Assembly (NCBI GenBank): GCA_907163375.1
Contig: CAJQUW010011508.1
Location: 372,001-436,000, forward strand
DNA: 64,000 bases
Origin: Prostheceraeus crozeri
Taxonomy: Eukaryota; Platyhelminthes; Polycladida; Euryleptidae
Reading direction: 5' to 3'
Shown here: piece by piece, positions 11,500-23,067 of the stretch
How positions within the stretch are numbered: the stretch's first letter is position 1
How the letters are laid out: each line of letters begins with the position of its first letter
Program-made: the position numbers and the translations under genes
Notes under the pieces: model-generated
What the model was told of the DNA's origin: nothing
Database searches by the model: none
What the model saw: the letters and a program-made list of their open reading frames with translations, nothing else

Positions 11500-13085
11500 C
11501 TTGACCATCAAGATGATTAACTGCCTGAGGTTCACGCTTGGTTGAAGAGGAACCGCTCCCTGCCTAACGCCGCCAAGACGGAAATGTTACGGTTTACATT
11601 CAAACGACGTCGTCACCTTACCTCAAGTTCTCCAATAATCTTTGGAGACGACACCATCAGTCTGCCCGACAAGATTTGCAACTTTGGAGTGTTCCTCGAT
11701 ACATCCCTCTCATTGCAACCACATATTTCTGACAGGGATGCGGAGTCCTATCATTTTGATAGGACTCCGACTCCGACTCCTGGTGGCAAGCATATATAGC
11801 CTAGTTTTTTTTGAAAAAACTGGTAACCTACAGCATAGATCATTATAGGCTTACCTGAACCTCTTTTTAGTGATCATTGCTGCACCAGTTATCAATCATT
11901 TTCAATGAAAGTTTATCAAATGTCGCTTGAAGTTGGATGCATGCGACTCGGTTCCTCCCATCTTTTTGATGTGCGCTTCACACGGTTTTTTCTAGTCTCT
12001 ACCAGACAGGAAAATACCCTTTCTTCAAAAATATGACTACACTTTCGATTTCAATATGCGCTTTGGAGGAGTCATCACACACTATTAACGTGAGGGTAAG
12101 AGGTAATGCTCTCAAACAGACTAATATTTCATTTTTGTCTCTGATGTGACCTTTGGTGCGTAGGTGTGATCGAGACTAGGAAGGCTTGTCTTCTCTACTA
12201 AATCACCGAGTGAAAAGACAATCTTTTTTCACTATTACTGTTCATTCCCTCAACTATTACAAGCTTTGCATGCAGCAGTGTCTCTGTACTTTTGTTTGAT
12301 GGAGAATGTTGACAGTGAGAACAGATAATTTGTTTGTATTTTACTTCGGGTCTAGTTATAGGCCGGAGTCCGGAGTCCTATCATTTGATAGGACTCCGAC
12401 TCCAGCAAAAATGATAGGACTTCGGGACTCCGACTCCGCACCCCTGATTTCTGAGACTACTTTTACGGGTTTTAGCGCCCTGCGCAAACTCCGTTCCATT
12501 CGACAATTCCTCCTTCACTCAGTGCTGAAAACTCCCATGGCTCTCTCATCCATTACCGCCTTGATTATTACTCCATTCTTCTTCATGGTCTTCCTGACAG
12601 TAACTTATCAAAACTCCAATCAGTTCTCTGCACCAGTGTCCTACTCTTATTCAGCGCCCATCCTCGTGACCATGTAACTCCCTACTTCAGTCCCTACAGT
12701 GATTACCCATACGAGACCGTATAATATTTCGTCTAGCAGTCCTTGCCTACAAATGTCTTTGGGGTGGTGCCCCTAGTTATCTCAAGCCTGTATCTTCCAA
12801 CCCTTCCTGCTACCATCTCCGATCTGCCTACAATGACCAACTTCTTATTCCGACTGCCCGACTGAAGACAGTTGGTGCTAGAGCTTTCCCTATTGCTGCA
12901 GGTCGCACCTGGAATAACCTTTCAAAAAGATTGAAAGCTTCTCCGTCAGTGGTCACCTTCAAGAGTGACCTTAAGGCTGAAATGCTACGAAGATTCTATC
13001 CTGAACATTTGTGACATCTGCATTGTAGATAGGTTTAGTCAATACTAATGTCTTTATAAAACTGAACTTGTGAAGACAAGATCGA
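11500..13085 (+). mobile_element. CR1/jockey-like LINE 3' fragment, split by a hAT element
   Basis: Before 11733 the + strand encodes a reverse-transcriptase end, AWLKRNRSLPNAAKTEML then KICNFGVFLDTSLSLQPHIS (compare the family pattern NP.KTE...LGV.LD..L....HI). After the insertion it continues with degenerate sequence typical of the CR1 C-terminus: RDHVTPY-like, LAYKCLWGGAPSYL-like, then RSAYNDQLLIPTARLKTVGA and FPIAAGRTWNNLSKRLKASP, ending RRFYPEHL and a stop near 13013. Only the last part of ORF2 remains, with frame disruptions. The 5' truncation is normal for LINEs. Confidence 0.8.
11733..12446. mobile_element. Non-autonomous hAT element, 714 bp
   Basis: Flanked by a perfect 8-bp target duplication ATTTCTGA (11725-11732 and 12447-12454). 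The ends read CAGGGATGCGGAGTC and, reversed, CAGGGGTGCGGAGTC, a typical hAT terminus. Both ends carry repeated GGAGTC / GACTCC motifs and a small palindrome around ATCATTTTGATAGG. No transposase is encoded. It cuts the CR1 reading frame, and removing one ATTTCTGA restores the alignment. Confidence 0.88.
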
Positions 13086-13321
13086 ACAATAATGTCACAT
13101 GAATATGTCTCGTTCAATAAATAAGCAGTTTTTATAAATGAAAATTAATCAAAAACTCTATGCTTTTTTCTCTCTAGCGAATTATGTAACGGAAGTCAAC
13201 TTAATGCTGCTATTATGCAATTATATTAATATTACACACCTGTTGAAATGCGGGGATTCACAAAATTTAATGAAATGCATGCACGAATGTACACGATTTA
13301 TTTCATGAATTTTAAGCGGCC

Positions 13322-13373
13322 ACCCTGTTGAAAGCAGAACCGCAACAACCCTGTTGAAAGCAGAACCGCAACA
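13322..13373. repeat. Two-copy 26-bp tandem repeat
   Basis: The unit ACCCTGTTGAAAGCAGAACC... occurs twice head to tail (13322 and 13348). It spans the right edge of the 10654-13327 element, so it arose after or during that insertion. Confidence 0.8.
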
Positions 13374-14009
13374 GCCCAGCATCACATGCCCTGATGTCCA
13401 CCTTATCAGACGAAGCCGGGGCCCACAGGCAAACACCGCCGCTGTAGCCATTCAACTGTAATCAGCGCTTCCCGAGGTCTGGGGAATCAATGCTGTTGTC
13501 GTTGCCGTTGTTGGCTCAGGCTGGGCTCGCCCGCCTCAACCATTGCCAAATGCTGCAGAGCCTTCTGGTGTCTACAGCACAAAACTGATAAGCCTTGAGA
13601 AGAAATCTATATCTCATCACGCTTCCATGACAACCTCGGCGCACTCCTCACCATGCCTCCAATCACTATCGCAGCCTCCTACTGCACCCTCTCAATCATG
13701 CCCACTGTCTTGGACAACTACGGGCGCCTCAGACGTATCATGCGCCAAAATGCTCCTCACAAACGCAATATGCGTCATCCTCAGCAGCTCCTTACTCCAT
13801 CTCCAATCCTTCTTAGGTCCATCTCCATGCTCATCAAAAAGCGCCGTTCTCAGCCTTCTTCATCACCTTCTCCACCTGTTGCCGGAATGCCAAGGTGATA
13901 TAGAGTTTTCATTCCTCAAGCAACACGATCTACCGGTCTTTGACGTCATCATTAGAAAGCAGTGTAAAGGAGCACTCAACTACAGACACCTTCATGACGC
14001 ATAAGTAAA
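13374..14009. other. Unassigned stretch
   Basis: Open frames exist on the + strand (13543-14004) but they are compositionally plain (Ser, Pro, His rich) and match nothing I recognise. Probably old repeat sequence. Confidence 0.35.
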
Positions 14010-16470
14010 AATGATGATATCACATGTCCGGCCAAATCTACATGGACAGCCTTGTGGGTGGGGTTCCAATGGTGCCCTCCGTTGACGAGTGACGACCTCA
14101 TCCTTTAGTTCGAGCACATGCGAGACTACATAACACTCACTTAGTCATCGTCTTCTTGCGAACTGAGCATCAAAACTTTTCATGGATTCTAAGACGTGTT
14201 TGACGGAGGCTACCGTCAACAGACTGGTTATGAGCACCGAGTAGCACGTCCGAGCGCAACTTCCATTGGGTGAAAAGTTGGCGTGCTTTTCTTGCTTTCC
14301 TTACAAGAGTCCCATTTTGGCTAAAGCGAATCTTGGTGATCCTACAAGAACACAGGAGGACCGTTTTTCGGTGGGGGGGGGGCACCTGATTACCTCTATG
14401 AAGCTCAGGTATGCACAGGCCTTTTTCACAGTAACACTTCCTTGGGCCGTTCTAATGTCGACATTGCATCGGAGATTTTAGGCTGACTATAGGAGCTCAT
14501 TATCGACATTGTCAGCACTATAGTCTTTATTCACTCAAGATGTGAACACTATAAGTGCCACCGGTTTTCGAATAACCGGGGCTGCACTTCGAGGAAGCCT
14601 GTGTTTTCCAAATTACTGACAGGATTCTATCATTTTCGCTGGGGAGATACTGATCATGTATCGCAACTTCTGACTACACGAAAGGCAATCCTCATGTCCA
14701 GCTTTCCCGAATGGACTGCGACTCAAACTGTCGGCGCTGCCATGGTATCTACCCCGGGCAGTGCAAAGCTTCTAGATTCGATTCGATTCGAATTTTTGAT
14801 TCGAGAAAAAGTCGAATCGGTTCGCCTCGGCTGACCAAAAATTTCTCCTCTTGTTTTCTTTTTATTTATAGCCTCTTTTCGTTCGACACAACTTAAACGT
14901 GAAGTTTTAATGAGCTTGTGATGTTGGATTCTCACTGATAGCGTTTGGAGACTTCGCTTGCTAAATAAGAGTTAGTCGAAACAGCCACTTGCTACACAGT
15001 GCGTGCTTCGTGTTGTTCAGATGTTGCAAGCTCGGGTCCTGACATCTTTTTGACTCAAGCAAGATCAAGAAACCGACCTTCCATAATTTTTGCTTCCTTA
15101 ATTTACAATTTCCAGCCCGAGCTGGTCCAGGCTTATATAGGAGTTAGTCCACATTACAGTGCTCAAAGTCCTCTTTAATGCTTTATAGTTGCGCAAGTAT
15201 GTATGACTGCATGTGACGACCTTGGAAGTCGAAGTGTTTTGGCCTACTAAATATTGTTGCGAATTTAACCTGAATAAATTATTTAAGGATAACAGCAAGA
15301 ATCATGGAAAGTTCAAAGCATTTTTTTGGAACGATAATTCAGCGACATAATATTTTAAGGATTTGTTCCAAAAATTCCGTTGTTGCGTTCTGAAAATTAG
15401 GATCGAAACGATAAAATCCACTGATTTTCAGCTAATGAAGATTTGCGCTTCCCCGGGCTCAGGATGCAGGCTGTGGAGAACTTCTAGAAGCCTGAGGTTA
15501 AAAGCCTACTCTCCATCCTCAAGCTGCCTTACTGGCGAAACAGGTTCAATGTGATGTCTCATGCCAAATTGACATCAACTTTGTAGCTCATAATTTACCG
15601 TCAATATGTCATTCGAAGCAGGTTGAGTTTCAAACTGTCGTAGACTGTGATTGCATCTCAGACAAATGAAGTGCGCTTGACTGCTTATTTCATTGAGTAC
15701 CGTGGTATCAATGTATCCAAAACCGTTTTTGGTATATTTTGCATATAGGCCTATTGGGTAACTGCATAATGACTTCCTTTGGCCCATATTCCACGAGAGC
15801 GTGAGGATAATACATTGCCACTGACCAGATTTCTCCATTAACATCGATATTTTGTTGATTGCATGACATTAAGTGATGATGGATTGTACTCTTGATCTCG
15901 TATTCACAAATTATAGTTTTTGTATGCCTATGGGCTATTAGCTCATATACCGTCCACTATTCTGGGCGTTACAAAGTTTTGTATCGTACTTTTTCTCACA
16001 AGAAACCGGAATATTTCATGAGACTTCATTTAATATTAATTAACAGATGTGTATCAGTGCTTTCAATTTGAAAACTTTCTCGTTGCTTATGCTAAGAATC
16101 CACGAGATATTCTTCGGCTTAGCAAACCGCAAATCAAAAGGCTAAATAAGGCATGTGCAAATTTTCAATGATTTGATTCGACTCGCAAATCACGACCCGA
16201 TTCGATTCAACTCAAAATTTGCCAATTCGCAGGTCCCTACTTGGAACTAAAATCCTGAAGTCGCCCAAGAATGTCACCGTCAATGTCGATCATGTAATTG
16301 TCAAGAATTGTGCTCCATTGCAGGTTTGGCATGTCATTTCATGATGATGTGGATCCTTTAAAACACCGTAGAGTTTTGTGGTTCGTGCAAATGACATGAC
16401 CATGAGATTGAGGAATGAGATGCTATCACTAATATTCAACATACTCTAAATCCCTCCTTGTTGTCGGTTG
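14010..16470 (-). mobile_element. Old Ty3/gypsy relic, split by an insertion
   Basis: On the - strand, 14030-14390 resembles the integrase N-terminal region of the element at 1274-7392 (for example LRSDVLLGAHNQSVDGSLRQTR). 14640-14770 and 16240-16460 resemble the neighbouring RNase H-integrase part (compare 3740-4090). Homology is patchy and heavily decayed, so this is a much older fossil with many breaks. No LTRs were found. The two parts are separated by the 14773-16239 insertion. Confidence 0.7.
14773..16239. mobile_element. Insertion with ATTCGATTCGA-rich inverted ends
   Basis: Homology to gypsy pol stops at about 14772 and resumes at about 16240. The inserted 1.47 kb starts TAGATTCGATTCGATTCG and ends, reversed, TAGGGACCTGCGAATTGG followed by more TTGAATCG motifs. 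This suggests a hAT-type MITE with imperfect ends. No clear target duplication and no coding content were seen. Confidence 0.45.
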
Positions 16471-17186
16471 AGCCCCATGTTTTAGGATGCGACATTTGGG
16501 CTACGTCGTTTCTCTATTGCACAAGTGCGCCTTCTCTTTACTGTCCGGTCTTCACCCTCCTCGGCCGCTTGCAGGTAGGGATTAATTGGAGTTGACCAAA
16601 CCACCTTAAACGATCTTGCCGCAACTCGGCGTCCAGATTGTTCAGCCGAAGAATCCTTCGTAGATAACTCATCGAGCGTGCCCACGAAGTTTGACCGCAC
16701 ATTTTCATTATACCATGGACTCCTGGTCAGGAGTGCGAGATCTCTCTGCTTTGATGGGCCATTACTCTAAAGATTGCAACAGTTGTTCTAAACAGTTATG
16801 CGGTATTTACTGCCCCACCACATCCTCCGAGTCTCCCAGGCACATCATCCAATTAAAAAGAGGTCCTCTGCAACCTCATACAAGTCATTACCAATTGCCA
16901 TCTGAGCGCCCTGTGACTGTGATATGGGGAACTCTCCTTTGCACTTCAAACTAGAATCATCAGGTATCTTCGGTAGTAAGGTCCTTCTGTAATGATCAGG
17001 GACTCTTTTTGGAGATGCCTTGACTTCCCGTAGTTAGGGATGGGGGGGGGTGGAAGGCTTATAGTCACCCTCCGTTTGCCAGATCGGCTAATTGCAATCA
17101 TAAGATGGCACATACAGTCGGTACCAGTAAAGAATTGATATTTTCAACAATAAAGGTTTCGAATTAAAAAAGCAAAGGTTTAGCAT

Positions 17187-17262
17187 TTAGTCACAGCAAT
17201 TTGCAGAACCTTACTACAGGACTACATGTTATTTAGTAAGGTTCTGCAAATTACATGACTAA
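17187..17262. other. Strong short hairpin (pre-miRNA-like or MITE)
   Basis: Arms AATTTGCAGAACCTTACT (17198-17215) and AGTAAGGTTCTGCAAATT (17235-17252) are perfect complements over 18 bp. An outer TTAGTCA / TGACTAA pair extends them after a small bulge, with a loop of about 19 nt. Size and shape fit a microRNA precursor or a tiny inverted-repeat element. Expression is unknown. Confidence 0.6.
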
Positions 17263-17539
17263 TTTGTTGCACTACGATAATTTTTCTAATTGTGGTTAAT
17301 CTGGATTGCTTAGTCTAATAATTAAACTAAGTCATTAAAGTGAAGTTGTTAAAGTAATCTAGAAAAATGTGTTTGAACATGGCAATCGCTCTTTTGGCCT
17401 CATCCTGCCTATGATATTTGCATTTGGTATTTGTTGCCATGATCTTAATCGAAACTCTTGCTCACTATTCATGTTAACCACCAGGTCCGTCGCTGTACTT
17501 GACGTAGGATCTACATTAGGGAAGCACCTGATTTCAAAT

Positions 17540-17576
17540 CCGACCGGAATATTTGCATTTTTCTAAATCCGGTCGG
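17540..17576. repeat. Short inverted repeat CCGACCGG / CCGGTCGG
   Basis: Two perfect 8-bp arms separated by 21 bp, close to TAGGGAAGCACCTGATTTC (from about 17515). That sequence resembles a hAT-type terminus, but no partner end was found. Confidence 0.4.
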
Positions 17577-20371
17577 AGCCGTATTTTTTCCTAATCGGGC
17601 AAAAATGCGGTCAGGGTTATATAGGTGTCTATAGACATTTTGAGATACCATTCTGCATTGCTCTTCTATTAAGCATGGTCATGTTGTAACAAGCAAGATT
17701 ATTTCATCAACGATTTAGTATAAATTTCACCGTTCCACTTTTTTAGCAGCATGCTTGCCATGTGGTTGGAGTAAATGTTGGATTAGATTTATCTTCATAT
17801 TTTTGCCACAGCGCGATGTTCCTTCAATAAATCTCTGATTGACCCTTTGGATAAGTTGTTGATCGTTAATGTGAAATAAGTGAAGATTTTTTGTCTCATG
17901 AAATTGGCAACATTAGCGTCACTGGTTCGTCAATAGTTTCAAGCACAAAATGTTTTGGTGTTTGTAGCATAAGTACCTTCACAAGAGGATAAATAATGAT
18001 CATTAGGTTTGATGTCTACAGGCTCTGTGGACGGATTTATATATATTTTAATGCAAATAGAGCCCAGAAATTTCACATGTATTCGCAAGAATTTGGTACA
18101 TTATTCATAATGTGGCATATTGTAAATGAAAGTGACGTTTCATTAAGGAACTAAGTTATCTCGAGCGGCTTGTTTGTGATATTCATCGGTAAAATCATCC
18201 ACGGTTAAACTGCATGAACCGAAATTTTCATCCAGCAAGTTCTCTTCCGGCGGGTCCACTTTCGACTGGTTCTACAATGTAAAGAGAATTTCCGGCCGGA
18301 TTAAGATAAATCCATTCATATATTTATGATCACAAAAGTACCTCTTTATAATCAATGGGTATTATTGTTTTTCCGTGTCCAGTTCTTGTATGGTGCAGTA
18401 GGAAAATGTACCTATCAAAGGATGAATGTTCGCCGGTAGAAGCTATCTTCAGAATATTTCCCACTCACTGCAGGTTGTTGTCTTAAAACTACTTATTCAT
18501 CAAAGCTAAAGTAGAAAAAACTCCCCGAAGGTTTGTTCGAAAAGCTTTTTTAAATTAAAGTCAAATCAATCGTACCTTTATCGCCCAGCGCCTTCAAACG
18601 ATCGATGCAAAAATTTCACGACATAGAACAATATAGTTCACAAGGTTTGAAAGAATAAGTAAAAGGATGAATTGCACAGTAATTTAGTAACAAATTGTTC
18701 GGCAAGTTAAACTACTAAAAGCGCTGAAAGTAAAGTCCAAAATATTGGTCTCGTCTTACAAGTTCTAAAGTTCAGTCTCAAATTTTGAGATGCTGACCGC
18801 AATGCGAAAAAATGATCCTCTCCTTTCAGACAGAAGTGATTTGTCTCGAACATTTGACTGAAGGCGGCGATATTGGACGTTTGGGAGACCATTAACACGG
18901 TGTATGCGGTCAGATAAATGCATAAAAATGGTCAGATATTTCCCCCTGTATTTAGGAGCAATGAATTTACTTTCTTTGAATTACTTTAAAAAATTCTAAT
19001 TTCCGAAGGAGCTTCAAACTGATAAAAACCGATGTTACCTCACTTGCACAGCGCACTGAAGACCAAAACAGTCATTCGATAAACCTTATCAAAAGACAAC
19101 TCATCTGAACATTCACTTCAGTTCGTAAGGGACTTCGAAGTCGAGTGTAGACAGTCGTTATTCAGCATGATGAAAAGTTGATGACACGCGCTCCTCTCAG
19201 CAACACTTTCATTCCAGGTGTTGTAGCTCTTGATCCGTCGTGGAAGAACTGATTGATTTGTTGTCACAAGCCTTGCTAGTCCTCGTACAGCTACAAGTGG
19301 AAGAAGGCAGAAAAAGTTGCTGAGCTTGAGGAAAGGCAATGGCATGCTTAGTTGGAGCTGTACATGAAATACAGTTGTCACAGAAATGATTTAGAAAATT
19401 GCGGATAGTATCAGATAAAAGCGCACCCCGAACAACTTTAGATTAGCATATTGGCCCTACTAACAGCAAACTTGACTGAAAGGTTAACAAGGTTTACTGC
19501 AAGAGACCCTTAACTAACTAGCTTGTCTGGGAACCGTTGGTCAACAATTTTTATGAGAAGGACCCTCTTCGGCAATAAGATCGATGAGACGGCCCCTTCG
19601 GTTGTGAGATCGATGATAAACTGATAACTTGATGGGAAGCCCTTTGTCAAAAACCTTGATGACTAAGGCCCCTTGATAAACAACGAGACCGTACTAAAAG
19701 GCCGAAAGGCAAATGCTTTTACAATACATTGGGAATTTATTAAAGTGCTTAGTTATTTAAGAGTTACACAGATAGAACATACGTAAATAGAGCTTTATCG
19801 AAGCGATATATTTTTGGCACTTTCAGACTCGGAGATGTTGAAAAATATGGCGCCATCTGAGAGAGAGGTTTGAAAAATGGACCGACATAGCACTCGATTA
19901 CAGGTTTTATGACATATGTTTCTTTCCTGTATGAACGAACGAGCTACGATGATTTTCAGGACTGTTTCTCAATAATCTGTTGTCATCATTGTTTCATCAA
20001 CTTTTCATATCAGCATAACGCCTGCTTGTCAGCGATGTTAATGTTTTTGGTATAAATCTTGTCATGGATGCATCTTCTAAGAAAGTAATGCTTCTAATAT
20101 CCGAAGTTAATAAAATCATTGCATTGCTAAACAGTACAAGTAGCTTCGTTGCTTCTGCAGTTCATGGAATTTGAAAATCTGCCTGATTCGTTGCTGCTTC
20201 GCTCAGTGTTCTAAAAATAGATCAGCTTTCACATAAATGTGAAACACAGCTCTTAAATAGTAGAACTGGATTCTCCTTTCGCTATTTGTTGTCTCGTTCT
20301 GCATTCTGCAAACAACTGCAACTTAGTAATTTTATTTCAGTTTTGACGGCTGAAAAGTCAGAAAGTCAAAG

Positions 20372-20479
20372 ATGGAGGAAGGAGTCGCAGTCATTCGGGT
20401 TGATGGCATGACCTGTAATTCTTGTGTGAACAACATCGAATCTAATCTGAGGAAGCATCACAAAATCTTATTCATTCGG
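20372..20479 (+). CDS. ATP7: Copper-transporting P-type ATPase, coding exon 1 (start of HMA1)
   Basis: Encodes residues 1-36, beginning MEEGVAVIRVDGMTCNSC. ATP7 proteins pump Cu(I) across Golgi and plasma membranes; their N-terminal HMA domains receive copper from the ATOX1 chaperone through a GMxCxxC loop. That loop is at residues 12-18 with both cysteines present. The ATG at 20372 places HMA1 almost at the N-terminus, as in ATP7 proteins. An acceptor-like TTTTATTTCAG ends at 20340, so an upstream non-coding exon is possible. The donor GTGAGT starts at 20480, the exon is 108 nt and it ends in phase 0, joining exon 2 to complete HMA1 (ILFIR then VSLED). Family assignment rests on HMA domains only; the catalytic ATPase core is not in view. 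Confidence 0.85.
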
Positions 20480-23065
20480 GTGAGTTACAACAGATTACTT
20501 TTCACTTCTTCGAAAATTGATTGAAATGTACGAAATTAAAAATGTATTAGAGTTTTCAGTTAAATTTTGACTTTCTTAATAATTAGAACCTTAAGTAGTA
20601 AGAAATTTTGTCCAGAATTGTAGACTGACGCGGACTTTATGAAGTCCGTCATTTATTCTTTCCACTTTTTCAGGAAACCGTGCTGTTATCGTTCAAATGT
20701 ACCAGTTACAGTTGCTTCGAATCATGTTATTTTAGATGTTTCATGCGCAATTACTAATAATTTTTAGTTTTGTTATCATGAAAGAAATAACAAAGGCGGT
20801 ATCTCGATTTCTCAAAAATACGTAATAGCCCTGAAGTTCCCAAAAGTTTAGACATTGATTTTTGAAAATGCACATGATGTCAGTTTTTAATTATACAAAT
20901 ATGGAGTGTTGAAGATGATAGCTCTTTAAGATGAATATATTCATCGTAAATATTCTTTGTAAAAATAATTGCAATATTCGATCATCTGCCTTTTGCACTG
21001 CTGTTGATTATGTCATCAATTTCGAAGTCTTGCCAGATCATCTTAACTGAACTGTACGAAAATCTGTTGTAGTGCAGACGCCTGACTTATTCATATGCAT
21101 ATTTTTCTTCCATTTCTGTATTGTAATGTGCTCACCGATTTTACAGATACGAGACGAAATAAAGAATTTTTGTCATTAAAAAAATTGACTATGTAAGTTA
21201 TTCCTATTGATACGCGTCCATGAGAGCAGTTTATGGTCAAGCAATTATGTGCATCAGTGGTTTAAAGAGGAGATCTATGAAGGTAAATAGTTCAAATCTA
21301 GCCTCGAACAAAAGTTATAATGGGCGGATGATTTGGAGCTCCACTACATATGCATAGCAGTCCCTTAGATATGAGTATAGGATTCTCCTTCGACTAAGAA
21401 GAAGAATGGGGTATGAGATAATAAAAGGTGACCAAACCATTTAACTTTCAACATTGTGCACTAGAAGCATAAAGAATAAATTGATACAGTCAAGTCAAAT
21501 AAAGGGATCTATTGAAAGGAGATTGGAGCTTTCGATGAGAGCTTTTAAGTTTTAGAAATTAAACGGTTGGCTTGAAAATATATGGTAGAAGCCTACATGG
21601 TTTACCATTCTTGGTAAAATAAACATTGACTATATGGTGCAATCAAGTCAATATATATGCGAGAATAATGGCTGGCGTCAGGCTTCGAACAGAGTGATAT
21701 AGTGTGATCACGGTGCACTAATTGCTCAATTTACAAGTACTCCTGGTCTTGTCTCTAGGCAAGACAGTGTGCTTTGTGACATTTCAACCGCCCAAAAATT
21801 TACTTGTGAAATGGCATTTTGCGCCAGAATTTTTTTCATAATTTAAGAACCTGAAAAGAATGCACGATTCATTTATCCATTTTGACACTCTATTTGCCGT
21901 TGCGCTATCATGTGATTGTTTACTCACAAGTGAATAGTAGCTCGTGGTGGCGAATTGTGTTAACTTCTTGACCTGCGAAGTTTGTCGGGTAGATTTACAG
22001 GGATTCACACGAAACACTGAAATTGCATGCTTTCTCCACAAAAATTGCTTTTATATTCAATTCTGTTGATCAGGGTCATGCAACATATCATCAAATGGTC
22101 CAATCATGATAACTCAATTTCCTTGTTGACTGTTCCGAGATAGACCGCTTGTTGCATTTGTATATGAAGGTTTTATGCCTGTTATCATTATGATAATCAA
22201 CACAATGCAGGGCATTACAAAGCTGAATGCTAAAACTTCGAAAGTCAAAAGTTATCAAAATGGAGAGCAGCTCCAGTTGCTGAAAGAGTTGCCAAGACAC
22301 AGTTGTCTATCTGCATGGGAATTGCTAATCTTTGCCGCAAATAAAACCATGAGTTCGTTTAACCATAGTAATAATTCATTATGTGAATTCAATGAATATT
22401 AAATCAGCACATGTTCTGTCCAATATCTTTAGTTTCAGTAAACTCGACTTATTTGAGACGTCACTCGGTTACTGAATTAATATCCAGTTTAAATCGATAC
22501 GTTCTCAGCTTAGTTTTCCTGTGGGGTAAAGCATAACATATCCACAATAACAATGACTCTTTACTTAACTTAGAGACGCGATTTATTGTCAGATAGTTTC
22601 GCGACTGAATTAAACAGATAATCAGACAGATACTAGATTTATGTGCCAGTAATAGTCAGTGATGGCCTAAATTGTGGAGAAAATGTGAGCTCTGTTACAG
22701 ATGTTGAAAAATTATCGATGCAAGTAGCGTTTCAAGAAAGCTAACAAATGAACATAGAAGCATTTATAAAAGTAATTTTTTATAAGTTCATAAGCCGAAG
22801 ACGCTCGGTTGATGCTATCCTAACTTTCTAAAGACCCTGTCTTTTTCGAAAGTTGCATGATGTAGGAAATGCATTGGACTCGATATCCCATTGTATTGCA
22901 TGTGAAATAGTTCTTTTAATGTCGTCCCTTATTTGCCCAGCGACATTCTGATAAGCATGCGAATATATGGGTACAAATAGTTAATGACACTTTAGGTTCA
23001 CAATACAGATATTTTCAAAGACGAAATGACACTGGTCTGAAAGGATGGATGCTGAGATCTGAATG
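20480..23065. other. ATP7 intron 1, left part
   Basis: Starts at donor GTGAGT. AT-rich, with no recognised gene or transposon in this part. Confidence 0.5.
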
Positions 23066-23067
23066 TA

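Larger units (their letters stand above)
10654..13327. mobile_element. Candidate DNA-transposon shell with CAGGGTGGCCGC inverted ends
   Basis: Starts CAGGGTGGCCGC at 10654 and ends with its exact reverse complement GCGGCCACCCTG at 13327. The 6-bp TTGAAA occurs directly outside both ends (10648-10653 and 13328-13333). The interior carries no transposase I recognise, only a LINE end that is itself interrupted. The 12-bp ends look hAT-like, but a 6-bp duplication is not the usual hAT 8 bp, so the superfamily is unresolved. Confidence 0.45.
16471..20340. other. Long unassigned stretch upstream of ATP7
   Basis: Apart from the hairpins listed separately I recognise no gene. At 19555-19620 two imperfect units sharing CTTCGG...GATCGATGA lie in tandem. 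This region may hold the ATP7 promoter and a non-coding first exon, but nothing marks either. Confidence 0.35.
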
